Origin: Ptiloglossa arizonensis
Lineage: Eukaryota > Arthropoda > Insecta > Hymenoptera > Colletidae
Length of the DNA: 64,000 nt
Direction: 5' to 3'
Assembly (NCBI RefSeq): GCF_051014685.1
Contig: NW_027479039.1
Location: 124,001-188,000 of the forward strand
Made by a program: the position numbers and the translations under genes. Below the pieces are notes generated by a model. It was not told where the DNA came from. It saw nothing but the letters and a program-made list of their open reading frames with translations, and searched no databases. Positions within the stretch are counted from its first letter, which is position 1; each line of letters opens with the position of its first letter. Of this stretch, positions 39,292 through 50,235 are shown piece after piece.

Positions 39292-40756
39292 TTGACCTAA
39301 CCCAAAAATTCCTATTGCATCTGAAAGTAGAAACTCGCCCGATCACAACGGTATGTGTATTTTTTCCCTAGGCCATTCTGGTTAAGCGTTTGGAGCAGCA
39401 GAATTGCGAAAAATTTTTTGCTTTCTCAACCATTTCTTGGCTTCAAACTCCCATATCTCGCGAACGGATTGACCTAACCCAAAAATTCCTGTTGCGTCTG
39501 AAAGTAGAAACTCGCCCGATTACAACGCTATGTGTATTTTTTCCCTAGGCCATTCTGTTAAGCGTTTGGAACAGCAGAATTGCGAAAAATTTTTTGCCTT
39601 CTCAACCATCTCTTGTCTTCAAACTCCCATATCTCGCGAACGGATTGACCTAACCCAAAAATTCCTATTGCATCTGAAAGTAGAAACTCGCCCGATTACA
39701 ACGGTATGTGTATTTTTTCCCTAGGCCATTCTGGTTAAGCGTTTGGAGCAGCAGAATTGTGAAAAATTTTTTGCCTCCTCTACCATTTCTTGGCTTCAAA
39801 CTCCCATATCTCGCGAACGGATTGACCTAACCCAAAAATTCCTATAGCATCTGAAAGTAGAAACTCGCCCGATTACAACGGTATGTGTATTTTTTCCCTA
39901 GGCCATTCTGGTTAAGCGTTTGGAGCAGCAGAATTGTGAAAAATTTTTTGCCTTCTCTACCATTTCTTGGCTTCAAACTACCATATCTCGCGAACGAATT
40001 GACCTAACCCAAAAATTCCTATTGCATCTGAAAGTAGAAACTCGCCCGATCACAACGGTATGTGTATTTTTTCCCTAGGCCATTCTGGTTAAGCGTTTGG
40101 AGCAGCAGAATTGCGAAAAATTTTTTGCTTTCTCAACCATTTCTTGGCTTCAAACTCCCATATCTCGCGAACGGATTGACCTAACCCAAAAATTCCTGTT
40201 GCGTCTGAAAGTAGAAACTCGCCCGATTACAACGCTATGTGTATTTTTTCCCTAGGCCATTCTGTTAAGCGTTTGGAACAGCAGAATTGCGAAAAATTTT
40301 TTGCCTTCTCAACCATCTCTTGTCTTCAAACTCCCATATCTCGCGAACGGATTGACCTAACCCAAAAATTCCTATTGCATCTGAAAGTAGAAACTCGCCC
40401 GATTACAACGGTATGTGTATTTTTTCCCTAGGCCATTCTGGTTAAGCGTTTGGAGCAGCAGAATTGTGAAAAATTTTTTGCCTCCTCTACCATTTCTTGG
40501 CTTCAAACTCCCATATCTCGCGAACGGATTGACCTAACCCAAAAATTCCTATAGCATCTGAAAGTAGAAACTCGCCCGATTACAACGGTATGTGTATTTT
40601 TTCCCTAGGCCATTCTGGTTAAGCGTTTGGAGCAGCAGAATTGTGAAAAATTTTTTGCCTTCTCTACCATTTCTTGGCTTCAAACTACCATATCTCGCGA
40701 ACGAATTGACCTAACCCAAAAATTCCTATTGCATCTGAAAGTAGAAACTCGCCCGA
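39292..40756 (+). repeat. 4-monomer tandem (707 bp), two copies
   Basis: The segment 39292-40049 repeats at 39999-40756. Markers are CATTCTGTTAAGCG with one G deleted (39551 and 40258), TGCCTCCTCTACC, and ACTACCATATC with CGAATTGAC. The unit is 707 bp rather than 708 because of the deleted base. The same run of markers reappears at an offset of 21,244 bp at 61.4-62.1 kb. Confidence 0.8.
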
Positions 40757-40816
40757 TTACAACGGTATTTGTATTTGTTCCCTAGGCCATTCTGGTTAAG
40801 CGTTTGGAGCAGCAGA

Positions 40817-40930
40817 AGTGCGAAAAATTTGTTGTCTTGTCAACCATTTCTTAGCTTCAGACTCCTATATCTCGCGAACGGATTGACCAAACCCAGATTT
40901 TCCTGCTGCGTCTGAAAGTAGAATCTCGCC
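40817..40930 (+). repeat. Divergent monomer segment D, copy 1
   Basis: By eye this 114-bp stretch differs from the usual monomer at about 15 positions, including AAGTGCG, TTTGTTGTC, TTGTCAACC, TTCAGACTCC, TATATCTCG, GACCAAACCC, CAGATTTTCC, CTGCTGCG and AGAATCTCG. Neighbouring monomers differ at only a few. It shares GACCAAACCCAGA and CTGCTGCG with a domain A class, so it is probably a relic of an older lineage. Confidence 0.8.
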
Positions 40931-41441
40931 CGATTACAACGGTATGTGTATTTTTTCCCTAGGCCATTCTGGTTAAGCGTTCGGAGCAGCAGAACTGCGA
41001 AAAATTTTTTGCCTTCTCAACCATTTCTTGTCTTCAAACTCCCATATCTCGCGAACGGATTGACCTAACCAAAAAATTCCTATTGCATCTGAAAGTAGAA
41101 ACTCGCCCGATTACAACGGTATGTGTATTTTTTCCCTAGGCCATTCTGGTTAAGCGTTTGGAGCAGCAGAATTGCGAAAAATTTTTTGCCTTCACAACCA
41201 TTTCTTGGCTTCAAAGTCCCATATCTCGCGAACGGATTGACCTAACCCAAAAATTCCTATTGCATCTGAAAGTAGAAACTCGCCCGATCACAACGGTATG
41301 TGTATTTTTTCCCTAGGCCATTCTGGTTAAGCGTTTGGAGCAGCAGAATTGCGAAAAATTTTTTGCTTTCTCAACCATTTCTTGGCTTCAAACTCCCATA
41401 TCTCGCGAACGGATTGACCTAACCCAAAAATTCCTGTTGCG

Positions 41442-42857
41442 TCTGAAAGTAGAAACTCGCCCGATTACAACGCTATGTGTATTTGTTCCCTAGGCCATTC
41501 TGGTTAAGCGTTTGGAGCAGCAGAAGTGCGAAAAATTTGTTGTCTTGTCAACCATTTCTTAGCTTCAGACTCCTATATCTCGCGAACGGATTGACCAAAC
41601 CCAGATTTTCCTGCTGCGTCTGAAAGTAGAATCTCGCCCGATTACAACGGTATGTGTATTTTTTCCCTAGGCCATTCTGGTTAAGCGTTCGGAGCAGCAG
41701 AACTGCGAAAAATTTTTTGCCTTCTCAACCATTTCTTGTCTTCAAACTCCCATATCTCGCGAACGGATTGACCTAACCAAAAAATTCCTATTGCATCTGA
41801 AAGTAGAAACTCGCCCGATTACAACGGTATGTGTATTTCTTCCCTAGGCCATTCTGGTTAAGCGTTTGGAGCAGCAGAATTGCGAAAAATTTTTTGCCTT
41901 CACAACCATTTCTTGGCTTCAAAGTCCCATATCTCGCGAACGGATTGACCTAACCCAAAAATTCCTATTGCATCTGAAAGTAGAAACTCGCCCGATCACA
42001 ACGGTATGTGTATTTTTTCCCTAGGCCATTCTGGTTAAGCGTTTGGAGCAGCAGAATTGCGAAAAATTTTTTGCTTTCTCAACCATTTCTTGGCTTCAAA
42101 CTCCCATATCTCGCGAACGGATTGACCTAACCCAAAAATTCCTGTTGCGTCTGAAAGTAGAAACTCGCCCGATTACAACGCTATGTGTATTTTTTCCCTA
42201 GGCCATTCTGGTTAAGCGTTTGGAACAGCAGAATTGCGAAAAATTTTTTGCCTTCTCAACCATCTCTTGTCTTCAAACTCCCATATCTCGCTAACGGATT
42301 GACCTAACCCAAAAATTCCTATTGCATCTGAAAGTAGAAACTCGCCCGATTACAACGGTATGTGTATTTTTTCCCTAGGCCATTCTGGTTAAGCGTTTGG
42401 AGCAGCAGAATTGTGAAAAATTTTTTGCCTTCTCTACCATTTCTTGGCTTCAAACTCCCATATCTCGCGAACGGATTGACCTAACCCAAAAATTCCTATA
42501 GCATCTGAAAGTAGAAACTCGCCCGATTACAACGGTATGTGTATTTTTTCCCTAGGCCATTCTGGTTAAGCGTTTGGAGCAGCAGAATTGCGAAAAATTT
42601 TATGCCTTCACAACCATTTCTTGGCTTCAAAGTCCCATATCTCGCGAACGGATTGACATAACCCAAAAATTCCTATTGCATCTGAAAGTAGAAACTCGCC
42701 CGATCACAACGGTATGTGTATTTTTTCCCTAGGCCATTCTGGTTAAGCGTTCGGAGCAGCAGAACTGCGAAAAATTTTTTGCCTTCTCAATCATTTCTTG
42801 GCTTCAAACTCCCATATCTCGCGAACGGATTGACCTAACCAAAAAATTCCTATTGCA
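41442..42857 (+). repeat. 8-monomer HOR (1,416 bp), unit 1
   Basis: The order is D, CGTTCGGAGC, CTTCACAACC, TTGCTTTCTC, GGAACAGC with CATCTCTTGTC, GTGAAA with CTCTACC, TTATGCC, and CGTTCGGAGC with CAATCATTTC. Rare markers recur exactly 1,416 bp later, for example CAATCATT at 42788 and 44204. Private changes are GTATTTCTTCC near 41839 and CTCGCTAACGG near 42290. The first four monomers also occur as a 4-mer at about 40766-41473. Confidence 0.83.
41525..41638 (+). repeat. Divergent monomer segment D, copy 2
   Basis: Same variant set as copy 1, 708 bp (4 x 177) downstream. Here it opens the first 8-monomer HOR and is preceded by GTATTTGTTCCC. Confidence 0.8.
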
Positions 42858-44273
42858 TCTGAAAGTAGAAACTCGCCCGATTACAACGCTATGTGTATTT
42901 GTTCCCTAGGCCATTCTGGTTAAGCGTTTGGAGCAGCAGAAGTGCGAAAAATTTGTTGTCTTGTCAACCATTTCTTAGCTTCAGACTCCTATATCTCGCG
43001 AACGGATTGACCAAACCCAGATTTTCCTGCTGCGTCTGAAAGTAGAATCTCGCCCGATTACAACGGTATGTGTATTTTTTCCCTAGGCCATTCTGGTTAA
43101 GCGTTCGGAGCAGCAGAACTGCGAAAAATTTTTTGCCTTCTCAACCATTTCTTGTCTTCAAACTCCCATATCTCGCGAACGGATTGACCTAACCAAAAAA
43201 TTCCTATTGCATCTGAAAGTAGAAACTCGCCCGATTACAACGGTATGTGTATTTTTTCCCTAGGCCATTCTGGTTAAGCGTTTGGAGCAGCAGAATTGCG
43301 AAAAATTTTTTGCCTTCACAACCATTTCTTGGCTTCAAAGTCCCATATCTCGCGAACGGATTGACCTAACCCAAAAATTCCTATTGCATCTGAAAGTAGA
43401 AACTCGCCCGATCACAACGGTATGTGTATTTTTTCCCTAGGCCATTCTGGTTAAGCGTTTGGAGCAGCAGAATTGCGAAAAATTTTTTGCTTTCTCAACC
43501 ATTTCTTGGCTTCAAACTCCCATATCTCGCGAACGGATTGACCTAACCCAAAAATTCCTGTTGCGTCTGAAAGTAGAAACTCGCCCGATTACAACGCTAT
43601 GTGTATTTTTTCCCTAGGCCATTCTGGTTAAGCGTTTGGAACAGCAGAATTGCGAAAAATTTTTTGCCTTCTCAACCATCTCTTGTCTTCAAACTCCCAT
43701 ATCTCGCGAACGGATTGACCTAACCCAAAAATTCCTATTGCATCTGAAAGTAGAAACTCGCCCGATTACAACGGTATGTGTATTTTTTCCCTAGGCCATT
43801 CTGGTTAAGCGTTTGGAGCAGCAGAATTGTGAAAAATTTTTTGCCTTCTCTACCATTTCTTGGCTTCAAACTCCCATATCTCGCGAACGGATTGACCTAA
43901 CCCAAAAATTCCTATAGCATCTGAAAGTAGAAACTCGCCCGATTACAACGGTATGTGTATTTTTTCCCTAGGCCATTCTGGTTAAGCGTTTGGAGCAGCA
44001 GAATTGCGAAAAATTTTATGCCTTCACAACCATTTCTTGGCTTCAAAGTCCCATATCTCGCGAACGGATTGACATAACCCAAAAATTCCTATTGCATCTG
44101 AAAGTAGAAACTCGCCCGATCACAACGGTATGTGTATTTTTTCCCTAGGCCATTCTGGTTAAGCGTTCGGAGCAGCAGAACTGCGAAAAATTTTTTGCCT
44201 TCTCAATCATTTCTTGGCTTCAAACTCCCATATCTCGCGAACGGATTGACCTAACCAAAAAATTCCTATTGCA
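42858..44273 (+). repeat. 8-monomer HOR (1,416 bp), unit 2
   Basis: This directly repeats unit 1. Identity continues to about 44304, where ACGGTATG with TTTCACTAGG replaces ACGCTATG with TTGTTCCC. Confidence 0.83.
42941..43054 (+). repeat. Divergent monomer segment D, copy 3
   Basis: Same variant set, 1,416 bp (8 x 177) after copy 2. It opens the second 8-monomer HOR. Confidence 0.8.
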
Positions 44274-45382
44274 TCTGAAAGTAGAAACTCGCCCGATTAC
44301 AACGGTATGTGTATTTTTTCACTAGGCCATTCTGGTTAAGCGTTTGGAGCAGCAGAATTGTGAAAAATTTTTTGCCTTCTCTACCATTTCTTGGCTTCAA
44401 ACTACCATATCTCGCGAACGAATTGACCTAACCCAAAAATTCCTATAGCATCTGAAAGTAGAAACTCGCCCGATTACAACGGTATGTGTATTTTTTCCCT
44501 AGGCCATTCTGGTTAAGCGTTTGGAGCAGCAGAATTGCGAAAAATTTTATGCCTTCACAACCATTTCTTGGCTTCAAAGTCCCATATCTCGCGAACGGAT
44601 TGACCTAACCAAAAAATTCCTATTGCATCTGAAAGTAGAAACTCGCCCGATTACAACGGTATGTGTATTTTTTCCCTAGGCCATTCTGGTTAAGCGTTTG
44701 GAACAGCAGAATTGCGAAAAATTTTTTGCCTTCTCAACCATCTCTTGTCTTCAAACTCCCATATCTCGCGAACGGATTGACCTAACCCAAAAATTCCTAT
44801 TGCATCTGAAAGTAGAAACTCGCCCGATTACAACGGTATGTGTATTTTTTCCCTAGGCCATTCTGGTTAAGCGTTTGGAGCAGCAGAATTGTGAAAAATT
44901 TTTTGCCTTCTCTACCATTTCTTGGCTTCAAACTCCCATATCTCGCGAACGGATTGACCTAACCCAAAAATTCCTATAGCATCTGAAAGTAGAAACTCGC
45001 CCGATTACAACGGTATGTGTATTTTTTCCCTAGGCCATTCTGGTTAAGCGTTTGGAGCAGCAGAATTGCGAAAAATTTTATGCCTTCACAACCATTTCTT
45101 GGCTTCAAAGTCCCATATCTCGCGAACGGATTGACATAACCCAAAAATTCCTGTTGCGTCTGAAAGTAGAAACTCGCCCGATTACAACGCTATGTGTATT
45201 TTTTCCCTAGGCCATTCTGGTTAAGCGTTTGGAACAGCAGAATTGCGAAAAATTTTTTGCCTTCTCAACCATCTCTTGTCTTCAAACTCCCATATCTCGC
45301 GAACGGATTGACCTAACCAAAAAATTCCTATTGCATCTGAAAGTAGAAACTCGCCCGATTACAACGGTATGTGTATTTTTTC
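44274..45382 (+). repeat. Linker monomers between the 8-mer and 3-mer HORs
   Basis: About six monomers carry the same classes as the flanking HORs (CACTAGG, TTATGCC, CATCTCTTGTC, CTCTACC with CCTATAGC) in a rearranged order. TTTCACTAGG at 44321 and 45383 is 1,062 bp (6 x 177) apart. The block looks like a 3-mer interrupted by monomers from the 8-mer. Confidence 0.6.
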
Positions 45383-46975
45383 ACTAGGCCATTCTGGTTA
45401 AGCGTTTGGAGCAGCAGAATTGTGAAAAATTTTTTGCCTTCTCTACCATTTCTTGGCTTCAAACTACCATATCTCGCGAACGAATTGACCTAACCCAAAA
45501 ATTCCTATAGCATCTGAAAGTAGAAACTCGCCCGATTACAACGGTATGTGTATTTTTTCCCTAGGCCATTCTGGTTAAGCGTTTGGAGCAGCAGAATTGC
45601 GAAAAATTTTATGCCTTCACAACCATTTCTTGGCTTCAAAGTCCCATATCTCGCGAACGGATTGACATAACCCAAAAATTCCTATTGCATCTGAAAGTAG
45701 AAACTCGCCCGATCACAACGGTATGTGTATTTTTTCCCTAGGCCATTCTGGTTAAGCGTTCGCAGCAGCAGAACTGCGAAAAATTTTTTGCCTTCTCAAC
45801 CATTTCTTGGCTTCAAACTCCCATATCTCGCGAACGGATTGACCTAACCAAAAAATTCCTATTGCATCTGAAAGTAGAAACTCGCCCGATTACAACGGTA
45901 TGTGTATTTTTTCACTAGGCCATTCTGGTTAAGCGTTTGGAGCAGCAGAATAGCGAAAAATTGTTTGCCTTCTCAACCATTTCTTGGCTTCAAACTCCCA
46001 TATCTCGCGAACGGATTGACCTAACCCAAAAATTCCTGTTGGGTCTGAAAGTAGAAACTCGCCCGATTACAACGGTATGTGTATTTTTTCCCTAGGCCAT
46101 TCTGGTTAAGCGTTTGGAGCAGCAGAATTGCGAAAAATTTTATGCCTTCACAACCATTTCTTGGCTTCAAAGTCCCATATCTCGCGAACGGATTGACATA
46201 ACCCAAAAATTCCTATTGCATCTGAAAGTAGAAACTCGCCCGATCACAACGGTATGTGTATTTTTTCCCTAGGCCATTCTGGTTAAGCGTTCGGAGCAGC
46301 AGAACTGCGAAAAATTTTTTGCCTTCTCAACCATTTCTTGGCTTCAAACTCCCATATCTCGCGAAAGGATTGACCTAACCAAAAAATTCCTATTGCATCT
46401 GAAAGTAGAAACTCGCCCGATTACAACGGTATGTGTATTTTTTCACTAGGCCATTCTGGTTAAGCGTTTGGAGCAGCAGAATTGTGAAAAATTTTTTGCC
46501 TTCTCTACCATTTTTTGGCTTCAAACTACCATATCTCGCGAACGAATTGACCTAACCCAAAAATTCCTATAGCATCTGAAAGTAGAAACTCGCCCGATTA
46601 CAACGGTATGTGTATTTTTTCCCTAGGCCATTCTGGTTAAGCGTTTGGAGCAGCAGAATTGCGAAAAATTTTATGCCTTCACAACCATTTCTTGGCTTCA
46701 AAGTCCCATATCTCGCGAACGGATTGACATAACCCAAAAATTCCTATTGCATCTGAAAGTAGAAACTCGCCCGATCACAACGGTATGTGTATTTTTTCCC
46801 TAGGCCATTCTGGTTAAGCGTTCGCAGCAGCAGAACTGCGAAAAATTTTTTGCCTTCTCAACCATTTCTTGGCTTCAAACTCCCATATCTCGCGAACGGA
46901 TTGACCTAACCAAAAAATTCCTATTGCATCTGAAAGTAGAAACTCGCCCGATTACAACGGTATGTGTATTTTTTC
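45383..46975 (+). repeat. 3-monomer HOR (531 bp), three units
   Basis: The A of CACTAGG falls at 45383, 45914, 46445 and 46976, each step exactly 531 bp. The unit is a GTGAAA monomer with CTCTACC and CTACCATATC, then a TTATGCCTTCAC monomer, then a CGTTCGGAGC or CGTTCGCAGC monomer. In the middle unit the first monomer is replaced by another type, with GAATAGCG, AATTGTTTGCC and TTGGGTCTG near 45950-46045. Confidence 0.83.
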
Positions 46976-48042
46976 ACTAGGCCATTCTGGTTAAGCGTTT
47001 GGAGCAGCAGAATTGTGAAAAATTTTTTGCCTTCTCTACCATTTCTTGGCTTCAAACTACCATATCTCGCGAACGAATTGACCTAACCCAAAAATTCCTA
47101 TTGCATCCGAAAGTAGAAACTCGACCGATTACAACGGTATGTGTATTTTTTCCCTAGGCCATTCTGGTTAAGCGTTTGGAGCAGCAGAATTGTGAAAAAT
47201 TTTTTGCCTTCTCTACCATTTCTTGGCAACAAACTCCCATATCTCGCGAACGGATTGACCTAACCCAAAAATTCCTATTGCATCTGAAAGTAGAAACTCG
47301 CCCGATTACAACGGTATGGGTATTTTTTCCCTAGGCCATTCTGGTTAAGCGTTTGGGGCAGCACAATTGCGAAAAATTTTTTGCCTTCTCTACCATTTCT
47401 TGGCAACAAACTCCCATATCTCGCGAACGGATTGACCTAACCCAAAAATTCCTATTGCATCTGAAAGTAGAAACTCGCCCGATTACAACGGTATGTGTAT
47501 TTTTTCCCTAGGCCATTCTGGTTAAGGGTTTGGAGCAGCAGAATTGTGAAAAATTTTTTGCCTTCTCTACCATTTCTTGGCTTCAAACTCCCATATCTCG
47601 CGAACGGATTGACCTAACCCAAAAATTCCTATAGCATCTGAAAGTAGAAACTCGCCCGATTACAACGGTATGTGTATTTTTTCCCTAGGCCATTCTGGTT
47701 AAGCGTTTGGAGCAGCAGAATTGCGAAAAATTTTTTGCCGTCTCAACCATTTCTTGGCTTCAAACTCCCATATCTCGCGAACGGATTGACCTAACCCAAA
47801 AATTCCTATTGCATCTGAAAGTAGAAACTCGCCCGATTACAAAGGTATTTGTATTTTTTCCCGAGGCCATTCTGGTTAAGCGTTTGGAGCAGCAGAATTG
47901 CGAAAAATTTTTTGCCTTCACAACCATTTCTTGGCTTCAAAGTCCCATATCTCGCGAACGGATTGACCTAACCCACAAATTCCTATTGCATCTGAAAGTA
48001 GAAACTCGCCCGATTACAACGGTATGTGTATTTTTTCCCTAG
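46976..48042 (+). repeat. Mixed monomers with GGCAACAAAC variants and a CCCGAGG cassette
   Basis: This begins as a fourth 3-mer but turns into the ACTCGACCG and GGCAACAAAC monomers also seen at 26.5 and 37.3 kb. A private GTTTGGGGCAGCAC occurs near 47350. From about 47527 it carries the GGGTTTGG, CCTATAGC and CCCGAGG series, here with CTGGTTAAG rather than the domain C CTGCTTAAG. Confidence 0.6.
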
Positions 48043-48757
48043 GCCATTCTGGTTAAGCGTTTGGAGCAGCAGAATTGCGAAAAATTTTTTGCCTTCTCAA
48101 CCATTTCTTGGCTTCAAACTCCCATATCTCGCGAACGGATTGACCTAACCCAGAAATTCCTGTTGCGTCTGAAAGTAGAAACTCGCCCGGTTACAACGGT
48201 ATGTGTATTTTTTCCCTAGGCCATTCTGGTTAAGCGTTTGGAGCAGCAGAAGTGCGAAAAATTTGTTGCCTTCTCAACCATTTCTTGTCTTCAAACTCCC
48301 ATATCTCGCGAACGGATTGACATAACCCAAAAATTCCTATTGCATCTGAAAGTAGAAACTCGCCCGATTACAACGGTATGTGTATTTTTTCCCTAGGCCA
48401 TTCTGGTTAAGGGTTTGGAGCAGCAGAATTGTGAAAAATTTTTTGCCTTCTCAACCATTTCTTGGCTTCAAACTCCCATATCTCGCGAACGGATTGACCT
48501 AACCCAAAAATTCCTGTTGCGTCTGAAAGTAGAAACTCGCCCGGTTACAACGGTATGTGTATTTTTTCCCTAGGCCATTCTGGTTAAGCGTTTGGAGCAG
48601 CAGAAGTGCGAAAAATTTGTTGCCTTCTCAACCATTTCTTGTCTTCAAACTCCCATATCTCGCGAACGGATTGACCTAACCCAAAAATTCCTGTTGCGTC
48701 TGAAAGTAGAAACTCGCCCGATTACAACGGTATGTGTATTTTTTCCCTAGGCCATTC
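48043..48757 (+). repeat. Island of domain-B-like dimers (2 x about 354 bp)
   Basis: CGCCCGGTTAC followed by AAGTGCG and TTTGTTGCC recurs 354 bp apart (CCGG at 48187 and 48541). This pair is typical of domain B (about 12.8 and 14.4 kb) and absent from the neighbouring parts of domain D. Confidence 0.65.
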
Positions 48758-50235
48758 TGGTTAAGCGTTTGGAGCAGCAGAATTGCGAAAAATTTTTTGC
48801 TTTCTCAACCATTTCTTGGCTTCAAACTCCCATATCTCGCGAACGGATGGACCTAACCCAAAAATTCCTGTTGCGCCTGAAAGTAGAAACTCGCCCGATT
48901 ACAACGCTATGTGTATTTTTTCCCTAGGCCATTCTGGTTAAGCGTTTGGAACAGCAGAATTGCGAAAAATTTTTTGCCTTCTCAACCATCTCTTGTCTTC
49001 AAACTCCCATATCTCGCGAACGGATTGACCTAACCCAAAAATTCCTATTGCATCTGAAAGTAGAAACTCGCCCGATTACAACGCTATGTGTATTTTTTCC
49101 CTAGGCCATTCTGGTTAAGGGTTTGGAGCAGCAGAATTGTGCAAAATTTTTTGCCTTGTCTACCATTTCTTGGCTTCAAACTCCCATATCTCGCGAACGG
49201 ATTGACCTAACCCAAAAATTCCTATAGCATCTGAAAGTAGAAACTCGCCCGATTACAACGGTATGTGTATTTTTTCCCTAGGCCATTCTGGTTAAGCGTT
49301 TGGAGCAGCAGAATTGCGAAAAATTTTTTGCCGTCTCAACCATTTCTTGGCTTCAAACTCCCATATCTCGCGAACGGATTGACCTAACCCAAAAATTCCT
49401 ATTGCATCTGAAAGTAGAAACTCGCCCGATTACAACGGTATTTGTATTTTTTCCCGAGGCCATTCTGGTTAAGCGTTTGGAGCAGCAGAATTGCGAAAAA
49501 TTTTTTGCCTTCACAACCATTTCTTGGCTTCAAAGTCCCATATCTCGCGAACGGATTGACCTAACCCAAAAATTCCTATTGCGTCTGAAAGTAGAAACTC
49601 GCCCGATTACAACGGTATGTGTATGTTTTCCCTAGGCCATTCTGGTTAAGCGTTTGGAGCAGCAGAATTGCCAAAAATTTTTTGCCTTCTCAACCATTTC
49701 TTGGCTTCAAACTCCCATAACTCGCGAACGGATTGACCTAACCCAAAAATTCCTGTTGCGTCTGAAAGTAGAAACTCGCCCGGTTACAACGGTATGTGTA
49801 TTTTTTCCCTAGGCCATTCTGGTTAAGCGTTTGGAGCAGCAGAATTGCGAAAAATTTTTTGCCTTCTCTACCATTTCTTGGCTTCAAACTCCCATATCTC
49901 GCGAACGGATTGACCTAACCCAAAAATTCCTATTGCATCTGAAAGTAGAAACTCGCCCGATTACAACGGTATTTGTATTTTTTCCCTAGGCCATTCTGGT
50001 TAAGCGTTTGCAGCAGCAGAATTGCGAAAAATTTTTTTCCTTCTCTACCATTTCTTGGCTTCAAACTCCCATATCTCGCGAACGGATTGACCTAACCCAA
50101 AAATTCCTATTGCATCTGAAAGTAGAAACTCGCCCGATCACAACGGTATGTGTATTTTTTCCCTAGGCCACTCTGGTTAAGCGTTTGTAGCAGCAGAATT
50201 GCGAAAAATTTCTTGCCTTCTCAACCATTTCTTGG
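48758..50235 (+). repeat. Mixed domain D monomers without a clear local HOR
   Basis: About eight monomers, including a private GGATGGACC with TTGCGCCTG near 48846-48877, a GTGCAAAATT monomer, a CCCGAGG pair from 49300, CATAACTCGCG near 49719, and a TTTGTAGCAG monomer near 50185. The last part matches about 53.9-54.4 kb at an offset of 4,073 bp (23 monomers plus 2). Confidence 0.6.

Larger units (their letters stand above)
15121..40756 (+). repeat. Domain C: homogeneous monomers in nested HORs
   Basis: Typical variants are GGTTAAGGGTTTGG with TCTCTACC and TTGGATTC, CCTATAGC, TTGCTTTCTC, GCGTAAAAT, ACGCTATG with CCGTAGG, TTATGCCTTCAC with AAAGTCCC, and CGTTCGGAGC with GAACTGCG. They recur in fixed order, so most of the domain is made of copied blocks. 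The borders are approximate. Confidence 0.7.
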
